Source: Vulcanimicrobiota bacterium | Lineage (GTDB): Bacteria; Vulcanimicrobiota; Xenobia; Xenobiales; JADMJV01 | DNA length: 64,000 nucleotides | Assembly (NCBI GenBank): GCA_019637395.1 | Contig: JAHBVR010000007.1 | Span: forward strand, 186,001-250,000 | Reading direction: 5' to 3' | The notes under the pieces: model-generated | What the model saw: the letters and a program-made list of their open reading frames with translations, nothing else | Told to the model about the DNA's origin: nothing | The model's database searches: none | Translations under genes and position numbers: made by a program | In this document: positions 40,977 to 49,254 of the stretch, piece by piece | How positions within the stretch are numbered: position 1 is the first letter of the stretch | How the letters are laid out: each line of letters opens with the position of its first letter

Positions 40977-42545
40977 TCAGTGATCTCCGGCCGTGGCCAC
41001 GGCGCCGTCATAAAAAGGACGCCGCTTCTCGGTCCAGGTCAGGGCATGCGTCTTCAACTGTCCTTTGCCTCGAAACATGCGGCCCCGAAGGGCGATGCGG
41101 GCGACCTCCCGGTCGTCGAAGTCGATGGTGCGGTCACCCAGGATCTGATAGGTTTCGTGACCTTTGCCGGCAATCACGACGGTATCGCCGGTTTCCGCCA
41201 GAGCGATGGCGCGGGCGATGGCCTGAGCCCGGTCGGCTTCGGTCTCCACCAGCGCGGTGGAAGCCGTCATGCCCGCCTCGATCTGGCGCAGAATCTCCTG
41301 CGGAGACTCGCTGCGAGGATTGTCCGAAGTCAGGATCACCCGATCACTGAGACGGCCGGCAATTTCTCCCATCACCGGCCGCTTGTTGGCGTCGCGGTCA
41401 CCACCGCAGCCAAACACCGTCAGCAATCTGCCCCTGGTCACCTGGCGCGCCGAAACCAGCAGCTTTTCCAAACCGTCCGGGGTATGGGCGTAATCGACCA
41501 GCACCGCAAAGTCCTGGCCTTCGCGCACCGGTTCAAAGCGACCCGAAACGCTGCCCACCGACTCCACCGCCAGCAGGATTTGTTCCAGGTCGGCTTTGAC
41601 GGCCAGGCCCACGCCGATGGCGGCCAGCGCGTTGTAGACGGTGAAGAGGCCGGACATCGAGAGGTCGACGCGCCGTCCGCCGATGGGCGTTTCCACATTA
41701 AAGGAAACGCCGTTGGAGTCGATGTTCAGCTCGGTGGCCCGAATGTGGCAATGGCGCCCCTGCCCGTAGCTGATGTAGGGGACTTTCAAGTCTTTCAGCA
41801 GCCGGGCTCCATAGGCATCGTCGCCGTTGATCACCGCATAGGGAGCCGTGCGGCCTTTGATGTAGCGCAGTCCCGAGAACAACTTTCGCTTGGCTTGAAA
41901 ATACCTCTCCATGTCTCCATGAAAGTCAAGATGGTCATGACTCAAATTCGTAAAAACAGCCACGTCGAAGGGCACGCCGTGGACGCGTTCCAGTTCCAAC
42001 GCGTGCGAAGAGACCTCCATCACCACCGAGTCACAGCCCGCTTCTTTCATATCGGCTAAGAGGCGCTGCAGCACCAGCGATTCAGGGGTGGTGTGCGTGG
42101 TGGGTAAAGGCCGGCCGGCGATCTTGGTGTGAATCGTGCCGAGCACCCCGGGCACTCGGCCCGCTCCGGCCAGTACCGATTCGCAGAAGTGAGCCGTGGA
42201 GGTCTTCCCGTTGGTTCCGGTGATGCCCACCAGGCGTAGCGACTGCACCGGATAACCCGAGGCCAGCGCGGCCACCTGGGCCAGAGCTCGCCGGGCGTTG
42301 GAGACCACCAGTTGGGGCACCTTCAAGTGAGCTATCGGGCACTCCACCACCAGTGCGACCGCGCCTTGCTCAACCGCCCGGGCGGCAAAGTCGTGCCCAT
42401 CCACCTTGAAGCCGGGGACGCATACGAACAGGTCCCCTTGAGCCACTCTTCTTGAATCAAATTCAACCTTAAAAACCGGAATATCCCCCCAATGGGAGGC
42501 TCCCGTGACACCGAGCAGGTCGGCAACAACCTTGAGATTCAACAC
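40977..42545 (-). CDS. murE: UDP-MurNAc-L-Ala-D-Glu--meso-diaminopimelate ligase
   Basis: MurE adds the third amino acid of the stem peptide. Motifs: VEFDSRRVAQGDLFVCVPG, ITGTNGKTSTAHFCESVL, EVSSHALELERVHG, FTNLSHDHLDFHGDMERYFQAKRKLF, and near the C-terminus LTSDNPRSESP, where DNPR marks meso-diaminopimelate rather than lysine specificity. The frame extends to 42632, but GTG 42545 with GGAGG 9 bases upstream gives the usual start and a 522-residue product. This implies an A1-gamma-type, DAP-containing peptidoglycan. Confidence 0.93.
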   Translation of the reverse strand: MLNLKVVADLLGVTGASHWGDIPVFKVEFDSRRVAQGDLFVCVPGFKVDGHDFAARAVEQGAVALVVECPIAHLKVPQLVVSNARRALAQVAALASGYPVQSLRLVGITGTNGKTSTAHFCESVLAGAGRVPGVLGTIHTKIAGRPLPTTHTTPESLVLQRLLADMKEAGCDSVVMEVSSHALELERVHGVPFDVAVFTNLSHDHLDFHGDMERYFQAKRKLFSGLRYIKGRTAPYAVINGDDAYGARLLKDLKVPYISYGQGRHCHIRATELNIDSNGVSFNVETPIGGRRVDLSMSGLFTVYNALAAIGVGLAVKADLEQILLAVESVGSVSGRFEPVREGQDFAVLVDYAHTPDGLEKLLVSARQVTRGRLLTVFGCGGDRDANKRPVMGEIAGRLSDRVILTSDNPRSESPQEILRQIEAGMTASTALVETEADRAQAIARAIALAETGDTVVIAGKGHETYQILGDRTIDFDDREVARIALRGRMFRGKGQLKTHALTWTEKRRPFYDGAVATAGDH

Positions 42546-42565
42546 GCTTAGGTTCCTCCGCTTAT

Positions 42566-42787
42566 TTACACCATGGGGTATCGGTTGGGCACCGACTTCA
42601 GATCGGCTTTCCGATCCAGGCGGGTCACCCACCGTTTCCGACCGTTACGCCCTATATCCAGGCGTGGTCCCACAAACGGCTGCATGCCGGAGATCATGAT
42701 CTCCTGAGCCGGTTTACGCGAACGCGGCGCCGCCTGGACGTTGATGTAACGACGAAGGAACTCTTCTAAGTCCTTATCTCGGTTCAC
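42566..42787 (-). CDS. 73-residue hypothetical protein between ftsI and murE
   Basis: The GTG at 42787 lies inside the last codons of ftsI and has GGGAGG 8 bases upstream, so this short gene is likely translated. The product is very basic: MNRDKDLEEFLRRYINVQ, then a Pro/Arg linker with SRKPAQEIM, GMQPFVGPRLDIG and a C-terminal RWVTRLDRKADLKSV. There is no membrane helix. It ends 20 bp before the murE start. No family is recognised. The position suggests a small divisome or cell-wall accessory factor, but this is only inference. Confidence 0.55.
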   Translation of the reverse strand: MNRDKDLEEFLRRYINVQAAPRSRKPAQEIMISGMQPFVGPRLDIGRNGRKRWVTRLDRKADLKSVPNRYPMV

Positions 42788-44528
42788 TATTCTGGCCTCC
42801 CTGAGCAGCACTACTGATTTCCTCCGGATGCGACGGGTTGACACCCAATTTCCACATCGCTTCCTGCGCAACGCGCGCAAACACCGGACCCGCCACCGTT
42901 CCACCCCAATAGATCGGAGTCGGCTCCTCGATTTTCACCAAGACCACTACCTTGGGGTCTTCCACGGGACACACCCCAAGGAATGACCCGATATAAGTAT
43001 CACCGTAAGCACCGTTGTGAACCACCTGAGCGGTTCCCGACTTGCCGGCGGTGCGATAGCCCGGAATATTTGCCGTATGTTTTCCGGTTCCGTGGTCGCA
43101 CACTCCCCGCAACATGCCCAGGGTGTCCTGGGCGGCTGCCGGCGAGATAGGGCGACTCAATTCCTTGATGGGAATCTTCTTATACACCGTGTTGTCTGGA
43201 TTGAGCACTTCCGACACGACGTGAGGCTTAAGGCGCACTCCACGGTTGGCCACAGCCTGCATGGCCGAGACCAACTGCATCGGAGTGACGGCCACGCCCT
43301 GGCCGAAAGAAATGGTCAGCAGGTTGATTCGCTCCCAGTCTTTGACGGGGGCGAGAATGCCCTCGCTTTCGCCGGTGAGGTCCACTCCGGTACGAGAACC
43401 GAATCCAAAATCCTCCAGACCTTTCGCGAGAACTTTCTTACCCAGCCGTTCGGCCACATGGGCGGTGCCGACGTTGAACGAGAAGGCCAGAATCTCGGAG
43501 ACGGGTTCCATCACTTGCGCGCCCAGACCGTCGTTGGCGTTATTGATGGTCCAGCCGCCGATACTGATGACGCCGGCGGCCGGAAAGAGGTCGGTGGGCT
43601 TGATGCCATTGTTCATGGCGGTGGCCATCGTAAAGGTCTTGAAGGTCGAGCCGGGCTCGTAGGGATCGGTGATGGCGCGATTGCGGCGGACTTCGGGGGG
43701 GACTTCGCCAAATTTATCGGCCGGGAAGTCGGGCATCACGGCCAGCGCCAGAATACCGGCCGTCTTGACGTCCATGACGATGCAAATGCCGCCTTTGGCG
43801 TTGCGCAACTTGACGGCCGCGGCCAGTTCCCGTTCGGCCACATACTGAATGGTTTCATCAATGGTAAGTACCAGATGGCGGCCGGGCACGGCCTTCTTCA
43901 AGAGACGGGCGCTTTCCACCGGAATCATCCAGCCGTCACGGTCCATAAAGGTACGCAGCACGCCGGGAGAACCGCCCAGGTACTCGTCGTAGGTGGCTTC
44001 CAGACCGTCCAGGCCCTGTTCGTCCGTTCCGGTGGCGCCCAACAGGGTGGAGAGCAAACGTCCTTTGGGATAGTAGCGGCGGCCGGGGGTGGGCTCGCGT
44101 AACAAGAAGACGCCGTCGATGGGCTGCTCTTTGAGAGATTTGGCCACCTTGTCGGGCACTTTGCGGGCCAACCATTGGAAGGTTCCCTTACCGGTCAAGG
44201 CCTCGCGGACCCGTTTCTCAGGCATGTGAATCAGGCTGGCCAATCGCCTGGTGGCCTCTTTGACGTCCTTAACTTCCTTGGGATTCACCGCCAGCGAGGA
44301 AAGCGAGATGCTGTTGGCCAGAACCACGCCGTTGCGGTCGCGGATATCGCCGCGCAGGGCGGGCACTTCGATGTCGCCTTCTTGTTGATAGCGAGCCAGT
44401 TGTTGCAAGCGCTCGTTCTTCAGCCATTGCAGGCTGGCCAAACGTCCGATGAGGCAGACGTAGAAAAACGTGAAGAGCCAGTAAAGAAAAATCAGCCGAT
44501 TGCGAGTCTTACCGGACCATCCACCCAC
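42774..44528 (-). CDS. ftsI: Septal penicillin-binding protein FtsI (PBP3/PBP2B-like transpeptidase)
   Basis: A class B penicillin-binding protein that cross-links septal peptidoglycan as partner of FtsW. The 584 residues hold one N-terminal membrane helix (about 12-30), the pedestal domain with LRGDIRDRNGVVLANS, and the transpeptidase with Ser294 in STFK (294-297), SFN (350-352) and KSGT (496-499). No PASTA domains follow. GTG 44528 is preceded by GGAGG 9 bases upstream. It overlaps the small orf73 by 14 bp at its end. Confidence 0.93.
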   Translation of the reverse strand: MGGWSGKTRNRLIFLYWLFTFFYVCLIGRLASLQWLKNERLQQLARYQQEGDIEVPALRGDIRDRNGVVLANSISLSSLAVNPKEVKDVKEATRRLASLIHMPEKRVREALTGKGTFQWLARKVPDKVAKSLKEQPIDGVFLLREPTPGRRYYPKGRLLSTLLGATGTDEQGLDGLEATYDEYLGGSPGVLRTFMDRDGWMIPVESARLLKKAVPGRHLVLTIDETIQYVAERELAAAVKLRNAKGGICIVMDVKTAGILALAVMPDFPADKFGEVPPEVRRNRAITDPYEPGSTFKTFTMATAMNNGIKPTDLFPAAGVISIGGWTINNANDGLGAQVMEPVSEILAFSFNVGTAHVAERLGKKVLAKGLEDFGFGSRTGVDLTGESEGILAPVKDWERINLLTISFGQGVAVTPMQLVSAMQAVANRGVRLKPHVVSEVLNPDNTVYKKIPIKELSRPISPAAAQDTLGMLRGVCDHGTGKHTANIPGYRTAGKSGTAQVVHNGAYGDTYIGSFLGVCPVEDPKVVVLVKIEEPTPIYWGGTVAGPVFARVAQEAMWKLGVNPSHPEEISSAAQGGQNSEPR

Positions 44529-44600
44529 CTCAAACCACCTCCTCTCCGCTACCTTGCGATCACTATACCGAGACCAAAGCCTGTGGAATTTAATTCAATA

Positions 44601-45014
44601 TTAATTTTTAACCGTGGAGCCTATCGCCACCTGCCCCTTAACTTGAATTTTCCTCAAATCCAATACCTGACGGTGGGCGGGAGGCACCATCTTGAGCCGG
44701 CTGGTCACCACTCCCTCGACACGCTCCAGGCTGCTCAGAGACTGGAGTTCTAGCTGCATCAGGTCTTTCTCGCGTTCCAATACCTTCTGGCGATCGCGCA
44801 GGGCCACCACTCGATAGTGATTCTGAACCAGGATGGCATACTGGCAGAGAAAGACCATGGTCAACAGGAAGACAGCCGCAAAGCTCCCCAGAGCCAGCGA
44901 CCAGGTGATCCAATCTTTGGGCTCCTCCCTGGGACCCCCCTGCTTTGGCTCCAGGGGGGACTGCCGTCTCCCCCTGGACCCCCCCTGCTCTTTTGGTTCT
45001 TGCATACCGCCCAT
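44601..45014 (-). CDS. ftsL: FtsL-like cell division protein
   Basis: A 137-residue bitopic protein with an N-terminal cytoplasmic tail (1-38), one membrane helix (about 40-62, SLALGSFAAVFLLTMVFLC), then a coiled-coil-like segment (YRVVALRDRQKVLEREKDLMQLELQSLSS) and a short end. This matches FtsL in topology and in position between rsmH and ftsI, though FtsL sequences are poorly conserved. The frame extends into rsmH; ATG 45014 right after the rsmH stop, or ATG 45005, is the real start. The tail is unusual, containing a repeated EPK-QGG unit encoded by a GC-rich hairpin. Confidence 0.7.
   Translation of the reverse strand: MGGMQEPKEQGGSRGRRQSPLEPKQGGPREEPKDWITWSLALGSFAAVFLLTMVFLCQYAILVQNHYRVVALRDRQKVLEREKDLMQLELQSLSSLERVEGVVTSRLKMVPPAHRQVLDLRKIQVKGQVAIGSTVKN
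44923..45001. repeat. GC-rich hairpin repeat inside the 5' part of ftsL
   Basis: The segment contains two near-identical blocks, CAGGGGGGGTCCAGGG and CAGGGGGGTCCCAGGG (minus strand), and an inverted repeat TCCAGGGGG ... CCCCCCTGGA with an eight- to nine-base loop. It stays in frame and encodes the EPK/QGG repeats of the FtsL tail. G-run/C-run hairpins of this form resemble extragenic palindromic repeats known from several bacterial phyla, here inserted in a coding region. Confidence 0.55.
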
Positions 45015-45019
45015 ACCTT

Positions 45020-45955
45020 CTATAGTTTTTGCGCCACCCTCAGGCGCACCGAGCGCGCTCTCGGATTGGCCTCGATCTCGGCCGGACTGGCTTGAATCGC
45101 TTTGCCGCGAGCCCGGAGCAACGGCTTTGCTCCGCAGATACAAATGGGCGTCCCCCGGGGACACCGGCAGCGACCGAGCCTTTCGTTAATAAATTGCTTG
45201 ACACAGCGGTCTTCCAGGGAGTGATAGGACATCACCAAAAGGCGACCGCCAGGCACAAGAATTTCAAAAACCGCCTCCAGGCCCGACTGCAGACGTTCTA
45301 GCTCGGCGTTCACCTCCATTCGTAATGCTTGAAAAATTTTCGTAGCCGGATGAACCTTTCCCGGCCGCGGCCTACCCAGTACCGACTCACCAATTTCCAC
45401 CAGTTGCCCGGTGGTCACGACAGGCCGCCGGGTGCGCTCCTGTACGAGGCGGCGGGCCACCTTACCTGCTTGCTTTTCTTCCCCATACTCGAAAAAAATT
45501 CTACGCAAGTCGGCCTCGGAATAATCACGCACCACATCGGCCGCACTCAAATCCAGACGCCGATCCATTCGCATATCCAGGGGACCGTCGCGACGGATAC
45601 TGAAGCCGCGCTCCCCTCGATCTAATTGCGGCGAAGACACTCCCAAATCCATGAGCGCCCCGTCCTGCGGGCCGATGCGCTCCATCCAGTCGCCCTCAGC
45701 AATTTCGCCAAAATTGACTTGAAAAGCTCGAAAGCCAGCAAAGCCCCCGAGCCGGGCCGAAGCCGCCTCGAGGGCCATTTCATCCACATCCAAACCGGTC
45801 ACGCGCGCGCCTCGCTCCAAGAGAGCCAGAGAATGCCCACCTCCACCCAGCGTGCAATCCAAAACGCGCATACCCGGAAACAAACGAAGCTCCTCCAGAG
45901 CCTCTTTGAGGAGTACGGGAACGTGGTGAAAACCCACGCCCTCGGACTCAGTCAA
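45020..45955 (-). CDS. rsmH: 16S rRNA (cytosine(1402)-N4)-methyltransferase RsmH
   Basis: RsmH (MraW) methylates N4 of C1402 in 16S rRNA. The 311-residue protein begins FHHVPVLLKEALEELRL and has motif I DCTLGGGGHSLALLERGARVTGLD, the family block LMDLGVSSPQLDRGERGFSIRRDGPLDMRMD, and LVPGGRLLVMSYHSLEDRCVKQFI. The TTG at 45955 is the start used; GTG at 45937 just before FHHVPVL is plausible. It follows mraZ after 152 bp and precedes ftsL, as in standard dcw clusters. Confidence 0.95.
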   Translation of the reverse strand: MTESEGVGFHHVPVLLKEALEELRLFPGMRVLDCTLGGGGHSLALLERGARVTGLDVDEMALEAASARLGGFAGFRAFQVNFGEIAEGDWMERIGPQDGALMDLGVSSPQLDRGERGFSIRRDGPLDMRMDRRLDLSAADVVRDYSEADLRRIFFEYGEEKQAGKVARRLVQERTRRPVVTTGQLVEIGESVLGRPRPGKVHPATKIFQALRMEVNAELERLQSGLEAVFEILVPGGRLLVMSYHSLEDRCVKQFINERLGRCRCPRGTPICICGAKPLLRARGKAIQASPAEIEANPRARSVRLRVAQKL

Positions 45956-46107
45956 GCCCGGCTGAGCCGTCCGCTTCCCTCACCAACCGCAGTTCTACCC
46001 GGACATTCTCAGGCCGGCCCCGACTCGGGTCCGGAGTCGGAGGGCGGCGGCGCCATTTGGGAGCGGGCGGCAGGGCCAGACGCAGAGGGTAATGGGAATC
46101 TTGAGGC

Positions 46108-46539
46108 TTAGATTGAGTACGTTTCATAGATGTAGCCCTCCAGGTCCTCTTCTTCCGTTTCTTTCTGCATTTCAGCCCAACGAGTTGAATTCCAAACTTT
46201 GAGTCGATCCAGAGCTCCCGTCACCACCACCGGTCCACACTGCAGATCAGCGTGAGCTTTCTGGTCGCCGCTCAGCACGACTCGCCCCTGCTTGTCCAAT
46301 TCCGTCAACACGGCCGCGGCCAATTGCTGGGTCATCCAGCGCTGGGCCCGTTGGTCGGTGCGGGGAATCGACTGCAACTTGGCCAGGAACTGATTCCAGG
46401 CGTCGCGCGGCAGAATCTCCACACAACCTTCGCGATCCTTACGCAGGACCGCGCCGTCCGCAAAGTCTTTGCGAAAAACAGAGGGTATCGTCAGACGACT
46501 CTTGTCGTCTAACGAGTGTTCGTAGGTGCCTGAGAACAA
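46108..46539 (-). CDS. mraZ: Transcriptional regulator MraZ
   Basis: A 143-residue protein with two SpoVT/AbrB-like domains, beginning FSGTYEHSLDDKSRLTIPSVFRKDF, with a second repeat starting near TELDKQGRVVLSGDQK. MraZ represses its own dcw operon by binding GTG-containing direct repeats. The frame is open to 46560, but TTG 46539 gives the family start (M-FSGTYEH) and has GGAG 5 bases upstream, leaving the operator entirely upstream. It is the first gene of the operon. Confidence 0.92.
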   Translation of the reverse strand: MFSGTYEHSLDDKSRLTIPSVFRKDFADGAVLRKDREGCVEILPRDAWNQFLAKLQSIPRTDQRAQRWMTQQLAAAVLTELDKQGRVVLSGDQKAHADLQCGPVVVTGALDRLKVWNSTRWAEMQKETEEEDLEGYIYETYSI

Positions 46540-46555
46540 TGTTGCTCCAGAACCT

Positions 46556-46590
46556 TCCAACTTACTCCACTATCCTCCACTTTGACCCAC
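46556..46590 (-). promoter_or_regulatory. MraZ operator: four GTGG-type direct repeats at 10-bp intervals
   Basis: On the minus strand GTGGG (46590-46586), GTGGA (46580-46576), GTGGA (46570-46566) and TTGGA (46560-46556) are spaced exactly ten bases apart. This is the arrangement of the MraZ binding boxes known from other bacteria. They begin about four bases after the predicted transcription start, so bound MraZ would block initiation. Confidence 0.8.
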
Positions 46591-46600
46591 TTACCCCCCG

Positions 46601-46630
46601 ATTATAGGATTGCCTGGAAAGGCCTGTCAA
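46601..46630 (-). promoter_or_regulatory. Near-consensus sigma-70 promoter of the dcw operon
   Basis: TTGACA (minus strand, 46630-46625) and TATAAT (46606-46601) are perfect consensus hexamers separated by 18 bases. Transcription would begin around 46594, just before the MraZ repeats, and run through the whole operon to the terminator near 34570. Confidence 0.8.
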
Positions 46631-46635
46631 CCCGA

Positions 46636-46658
46636 CGATCCTTATGCAAAAAGGATCG
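46636..46658. repeat. 8-bp inverted repeat upstream of the mraZ promoter
   Basis: CGATCCTT (46636-46643) and AAGGATCG (46651-46658) are a perfect inverted repeat with a 7-base spacer, located just upstream of the mraZ -35 element and in the clpS leader. It may be an operator or part of the clpS 5' region. The rest of the 46540-46805 gap is AT-rich with nothing else recognised. Confidence 0.4.
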
Positions 46659-46805
46659 CACCGGGAGACAAACGCAAAATATGGACCAATATTCAACCCC
46701 GACCACCACATATAGGCATAAGGACATCCTTGTGACCGGAATCAGGATTGAGAAAAATTTTTTTCGGGAATACGGGAGCATCAGTTTCTCGAGGGAGTGC
46801 CTAAA

Positions 46806-47111
46806 GTGGCTGCCACAATCGACCTACCCAAAATCGACTTTGACTTCGAACAAAAGCTCCAGGAGTGGACCCAGGAGCTACGCGGCTGGAACGTCATCCT
46901 CTACAACGACAACTACAACAAGATGGGCGAAGTCGTTCTCTGGCTACAGAAAGCCACCGGCTGCAGTCTGGAAGTGGCCGAACATGTAACTCACACCGCC
47001 CATCACAAGGGCCGGGCCATTTGCTTTTCCGGCGCCAAGGAGAAATGCCGGGAAGTGGCCGGCTACCTGCGCGGCAAGGGGCTGCAAGTCGAAGTCGACA
47101 CCGTCCAGTAA
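46806..47111 (+). CDS. clpS: ATP-dependent Clp protease adaptor ClpS
   Basis: ClpS delivers N-degron proteins to ClpAP/ClpCP. The 101-residue protein has the family core WNVILYNDNYNKMGEVVLWLQKATG, helix SLEVAEHVTHTAHHKGRAICFSG, and a last strand ending LQVEVDTV. N34 and D35 in YNDN and H66 correspond to the residues that bind the substrate amino terminus; the usual third acidic residue (D36) is Asn here. GTG 46806 has GAGGGAG 8 bases upstream; GTG 46797 is too close to it. ClpA/ClpC is not in the window. Confidence 0.85.
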   Translation: MAATIDLPKIDFDFEQKLQEWTQELRGWNVILYNDNYNKMGEVVLWLQKATGCSLEVAEHVTHTAHHKGRAICFSGAKEKCREVAGYLRGKGLQVEVDTVQ

Positions 47112-47128
47112 CCTATAACGCCGGGTGT

Positions 47129-48355
47129 TTAGCCCGGGCGGCGCAAGACCACGATGCGGTTGGTATTGGTGCCTTTGCTGCCGTTGGCGATGCCCCAGCA
47201 GTTGGCGGTTTTAGTGAACTTCTGCTGGTTGACCAGCACGCACATGGGTTCAAAGCCGGCGGTGCGGGCGGCGGGCACGACCAGGCGCTCCAGCTCCAGG
47301 CTGGCCTTGCGCACCTCGCCCACTTCGAAGGCCACCACGCCCTCGGGGCGCAGCATGCGGTAGCAATTGCAGAGCACGTTGGTAATGTGGTTCTGCCATT
47401 CACTTTCACGGCGTGTCACGGTGGGGCTGACCTGGCCGGGATTGAGGCCCAGGAACCAGCAGCGCAGCCAGTTGTCCAGGGCGTAGTCGACCACATCCAG
47501 GAAAGGCGGGGAGGTCACCACCAGGGCCAACTTTTGCGAAGGAATGGCCAGCGGTTGCTCGCTGGAAGCCGTGAACAGGCGAGCCTGATGGGCCTGGGCG
47601 TGCAGTCCCTCCCTTTCTTCCGCGGTCAAATCCAACAATAGCGAACGGCTCTTGCGCAGGATGATCTGGGCCACGTCGCGCGGGGGCGGTACCTGCTTGC
47701 GTTTCTCGTTGATGCGCCGTTGCGATTCCAGGGAGACGGCCTGGTTGGGGGGTAGCGTATAGACGGAGAAGAAACCGGCCGAATGCCCGGCCAGGCGCGT
47801 CAAGGCCACCATCTGAATCCAACGGTCGACGTGATCCAGGGCTCCGCGCAACAGGTGCTGGCGCAGGCTGCACAGATGCTGGAGGGTGGTGCGATGGTAG
47901 AAAACCAGCAGATCCTCCGGTAATTCCAGATTTTGTTCCCAAGAGACCTGACTCAAGCGCAATTCGATCTCCGCCAGGCTGGGTGGGGCCAGGCGCGGCG
48001 CCAGCAGGGCTTGGGAAAGCGGGTTGATATCGCAACCGACCGGCACGCGGCCCAGAAAAGCGGCTTCCAGCAGGGTGGTGCCGCGGCCCATGTAGGGGTC
48101 GAAAACCCAATCGCCGGGCACGGTGAAGCGCTCGATGAAGAAGCGCGGCAGTTGCGGTTTGAAGCAGGCCCGGTAGGAAACCTCGTGCAGACTGTGAGCG
48201 GCCCTCTGCCTGGAGGTCCAGAACTCGTTGGCGATGCGCGGCACGCCCAATACTTCATCGGTCTCGCTTCGGCGGCCGAACTGCTGGAACTCGATAAACT
48301 CTCGCAGAGGTCCGGAGCTTGAATGAATTGATGAAAACATTTGAATTTTGTTCAA
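47129..48355 (-). CDS. DNA methyltransferase (N4-cytosine/N6-adenine type)
   Basis: A 408-residue site-specific DNA methylase of the N6_N4_Mtase class. The SAM-binding motif I is VFDPYMGRGTTLLEAAFLG, and the catalytic motif IV is VVTSPPFLDVVDY; SPP(Y/F) favours cytosine-N4 modification but does not prove it. Motif I precedes IV, and the region between them (about 110-300) is probably the DNA-recognition part. No restriction endonuclease lies nearby, so it may be an orphan regulatory methylase. It begins divergently from the next gene. Confidence 0.8.
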   Translation of the reverse strand: MNKIQMFSSIHSSSGPLREFIEFQQFGRRSETDEVLGVPRIANEFWTSRQRAAHSLHEVSYRACFKPQLPRFFIERFTVPGDWVFDPYMGRGTTLLEAAFLGRVPVGCDINPLSQALLAPRLAPPSLAEIELRLSQVSWEQNLELPEDLLVFYHRTTLQHLCSLRQHLLRGALDHVDRWIQMVALTRLAGHSAGFFSVYTLPPNQAVSLESQRRINEKRKQVPPPRDVAQIILRKSRSLLLDLTAEEREGLHAQAHQARLFTASSEQPLAIPSQKLALVVTSPPFLDVVDYALDNWLRCWFLGLNPGQVSPTVTRRESEWQNHITNVLCNCYRMLRPEGVVAFEVGEVRKASLELERLVVPAARTAGFEPMCVLVNQQKFTKTANCWGIANGSKGTNTNRIVVLRRPG

Positions 48356-48414
48356 GCATCAAGAACGTCCCCCTCTTGATAAATACAATACTTCTGAGGC
48401 ACAATAGCGAGGTT

Positions 48415-49254
48415 GTGAACGAGCCGTTCAGCTTCATCATGCCGGGACGAACCCTCACGCCGCAGCAGAGATTGCAGGCGCAGTTGCTCGATCAACTCTG
48501 GGAATCCGAACTGGAGGAGTTTTTTGATCGGCTGGAGCTGCGTCCGGGTGCGCGAGTTTTAGTCTATCAGTGCGGGCTGGGGAGCGACCTGCCGCGCCTG
48601 GCCCGGCGCGTCGGCGTTCAGGGTGAAGTGGTGGGAGTGCAGCCCGACCCGTTCCTGGCCCACGAAGTGCGGGCTAACTTGCGGGAATATCGAGGTCAGG
48701 GCATCCGGGTGGTGCTCGGAGACCCGGCTCACGACCCGATTCCCGAGGGGCTCTACGAAGTCATTTTCGTGGCCTGGCGGGACAACGAACTGCAACCTGT
48801 TCCCAAGCGGGCTCGCGAACTGCTGCAGCGCCTGCGGCCTCTGCTCAGCCCGCAAGGCCGCCTGGCCGTCTGGGAAGACCGCTCCACGGGGATGCGCCTC
48901 TACCCCAGCATTCCCATCTTGGAAAGAACCATGCGGCGCTGGCAGCGCAACCTTCCTCCGCGTCCTCCGCTGGCCGACACCCTGGCCGGCGAATTTACCT
49001 ACTGCAATATCCTGCTGGAGTCGGCTCGTCCCTTGCAGAAGGCGGAAATACCCGGATCGGTTACGGGCAAATGGATGGACCACTGGCTCTCGCGGGTCGG
49101 ACCCGAGTGGGTGGAGACGAATCTTTTGACACCGCGCCAATGGGTTCGCCTGCAGGCCCAGTGGGAGGGGCGGCGCGTCAACCCCGGGACGCTCTACTAT
49201 TCGCCGCAGGCCATTGGAGTGGTAGGCAAGGCCCTTTCCTCCTTCGTAGCCTAA
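48415..49254 (+). CDS. SAM-methyltransferase-like protein
   Basis: About 279 residues with a Rossmann methyltransferase core: ARVLVYQCGLGSDLPRLARRVG (motif I region, lacking the full GxGxG), VVGVQPDPFLAHEV, and RLRPLLSPQGRLAVWEDRS. The weak motif I leaves catalytic function uncertain. The C-terminal half (from about 165) is helical and unassigned. The frame is open from 48319; GTG 48415 with an AGG nearby is preferred, though ATG 48439 is possible. It ends in a 4-bp overlap with convergent selB. Confidence 0.6.
   Translation: MNEPFSFIMPGRTLTPQQRLQAQLLDQLWESELEEFFDRLELRPGARVLVYQCGLGSDLPRLARRVGVQGEVVGVQPDPFLAHEVRANLREYRGQGIRVVLGDPAHDPIPEGLYEVIFVAWRDNELQPVPKRARELLQRLRPLLSPQGRLAVWEDRSTGMRLYPSIPILERTMRRWQRNLPPRPPLADTLAGEFTYCNILLESARPLQKAEIPGSVTGKWMDHWLSRVGPEWVETNLLTPRQWVRLQAQWEGRRVNPGTLYYSPQAIGVVGKALSSFVA

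Noticed and set aside
47120-47137. Hairpin CCGGG-N7-CCCGG after clpS as terminator
   Set aside because: The stem is only five pairs, no T-run follows and half of it is inside the convergent gene.
47129-49254. Restriction-modification system
   Set aside because: The DNA methyltransferase has no endonuclease or specificity gene beside it; the neighbour is methyltransferase-like with no nuclease motif.
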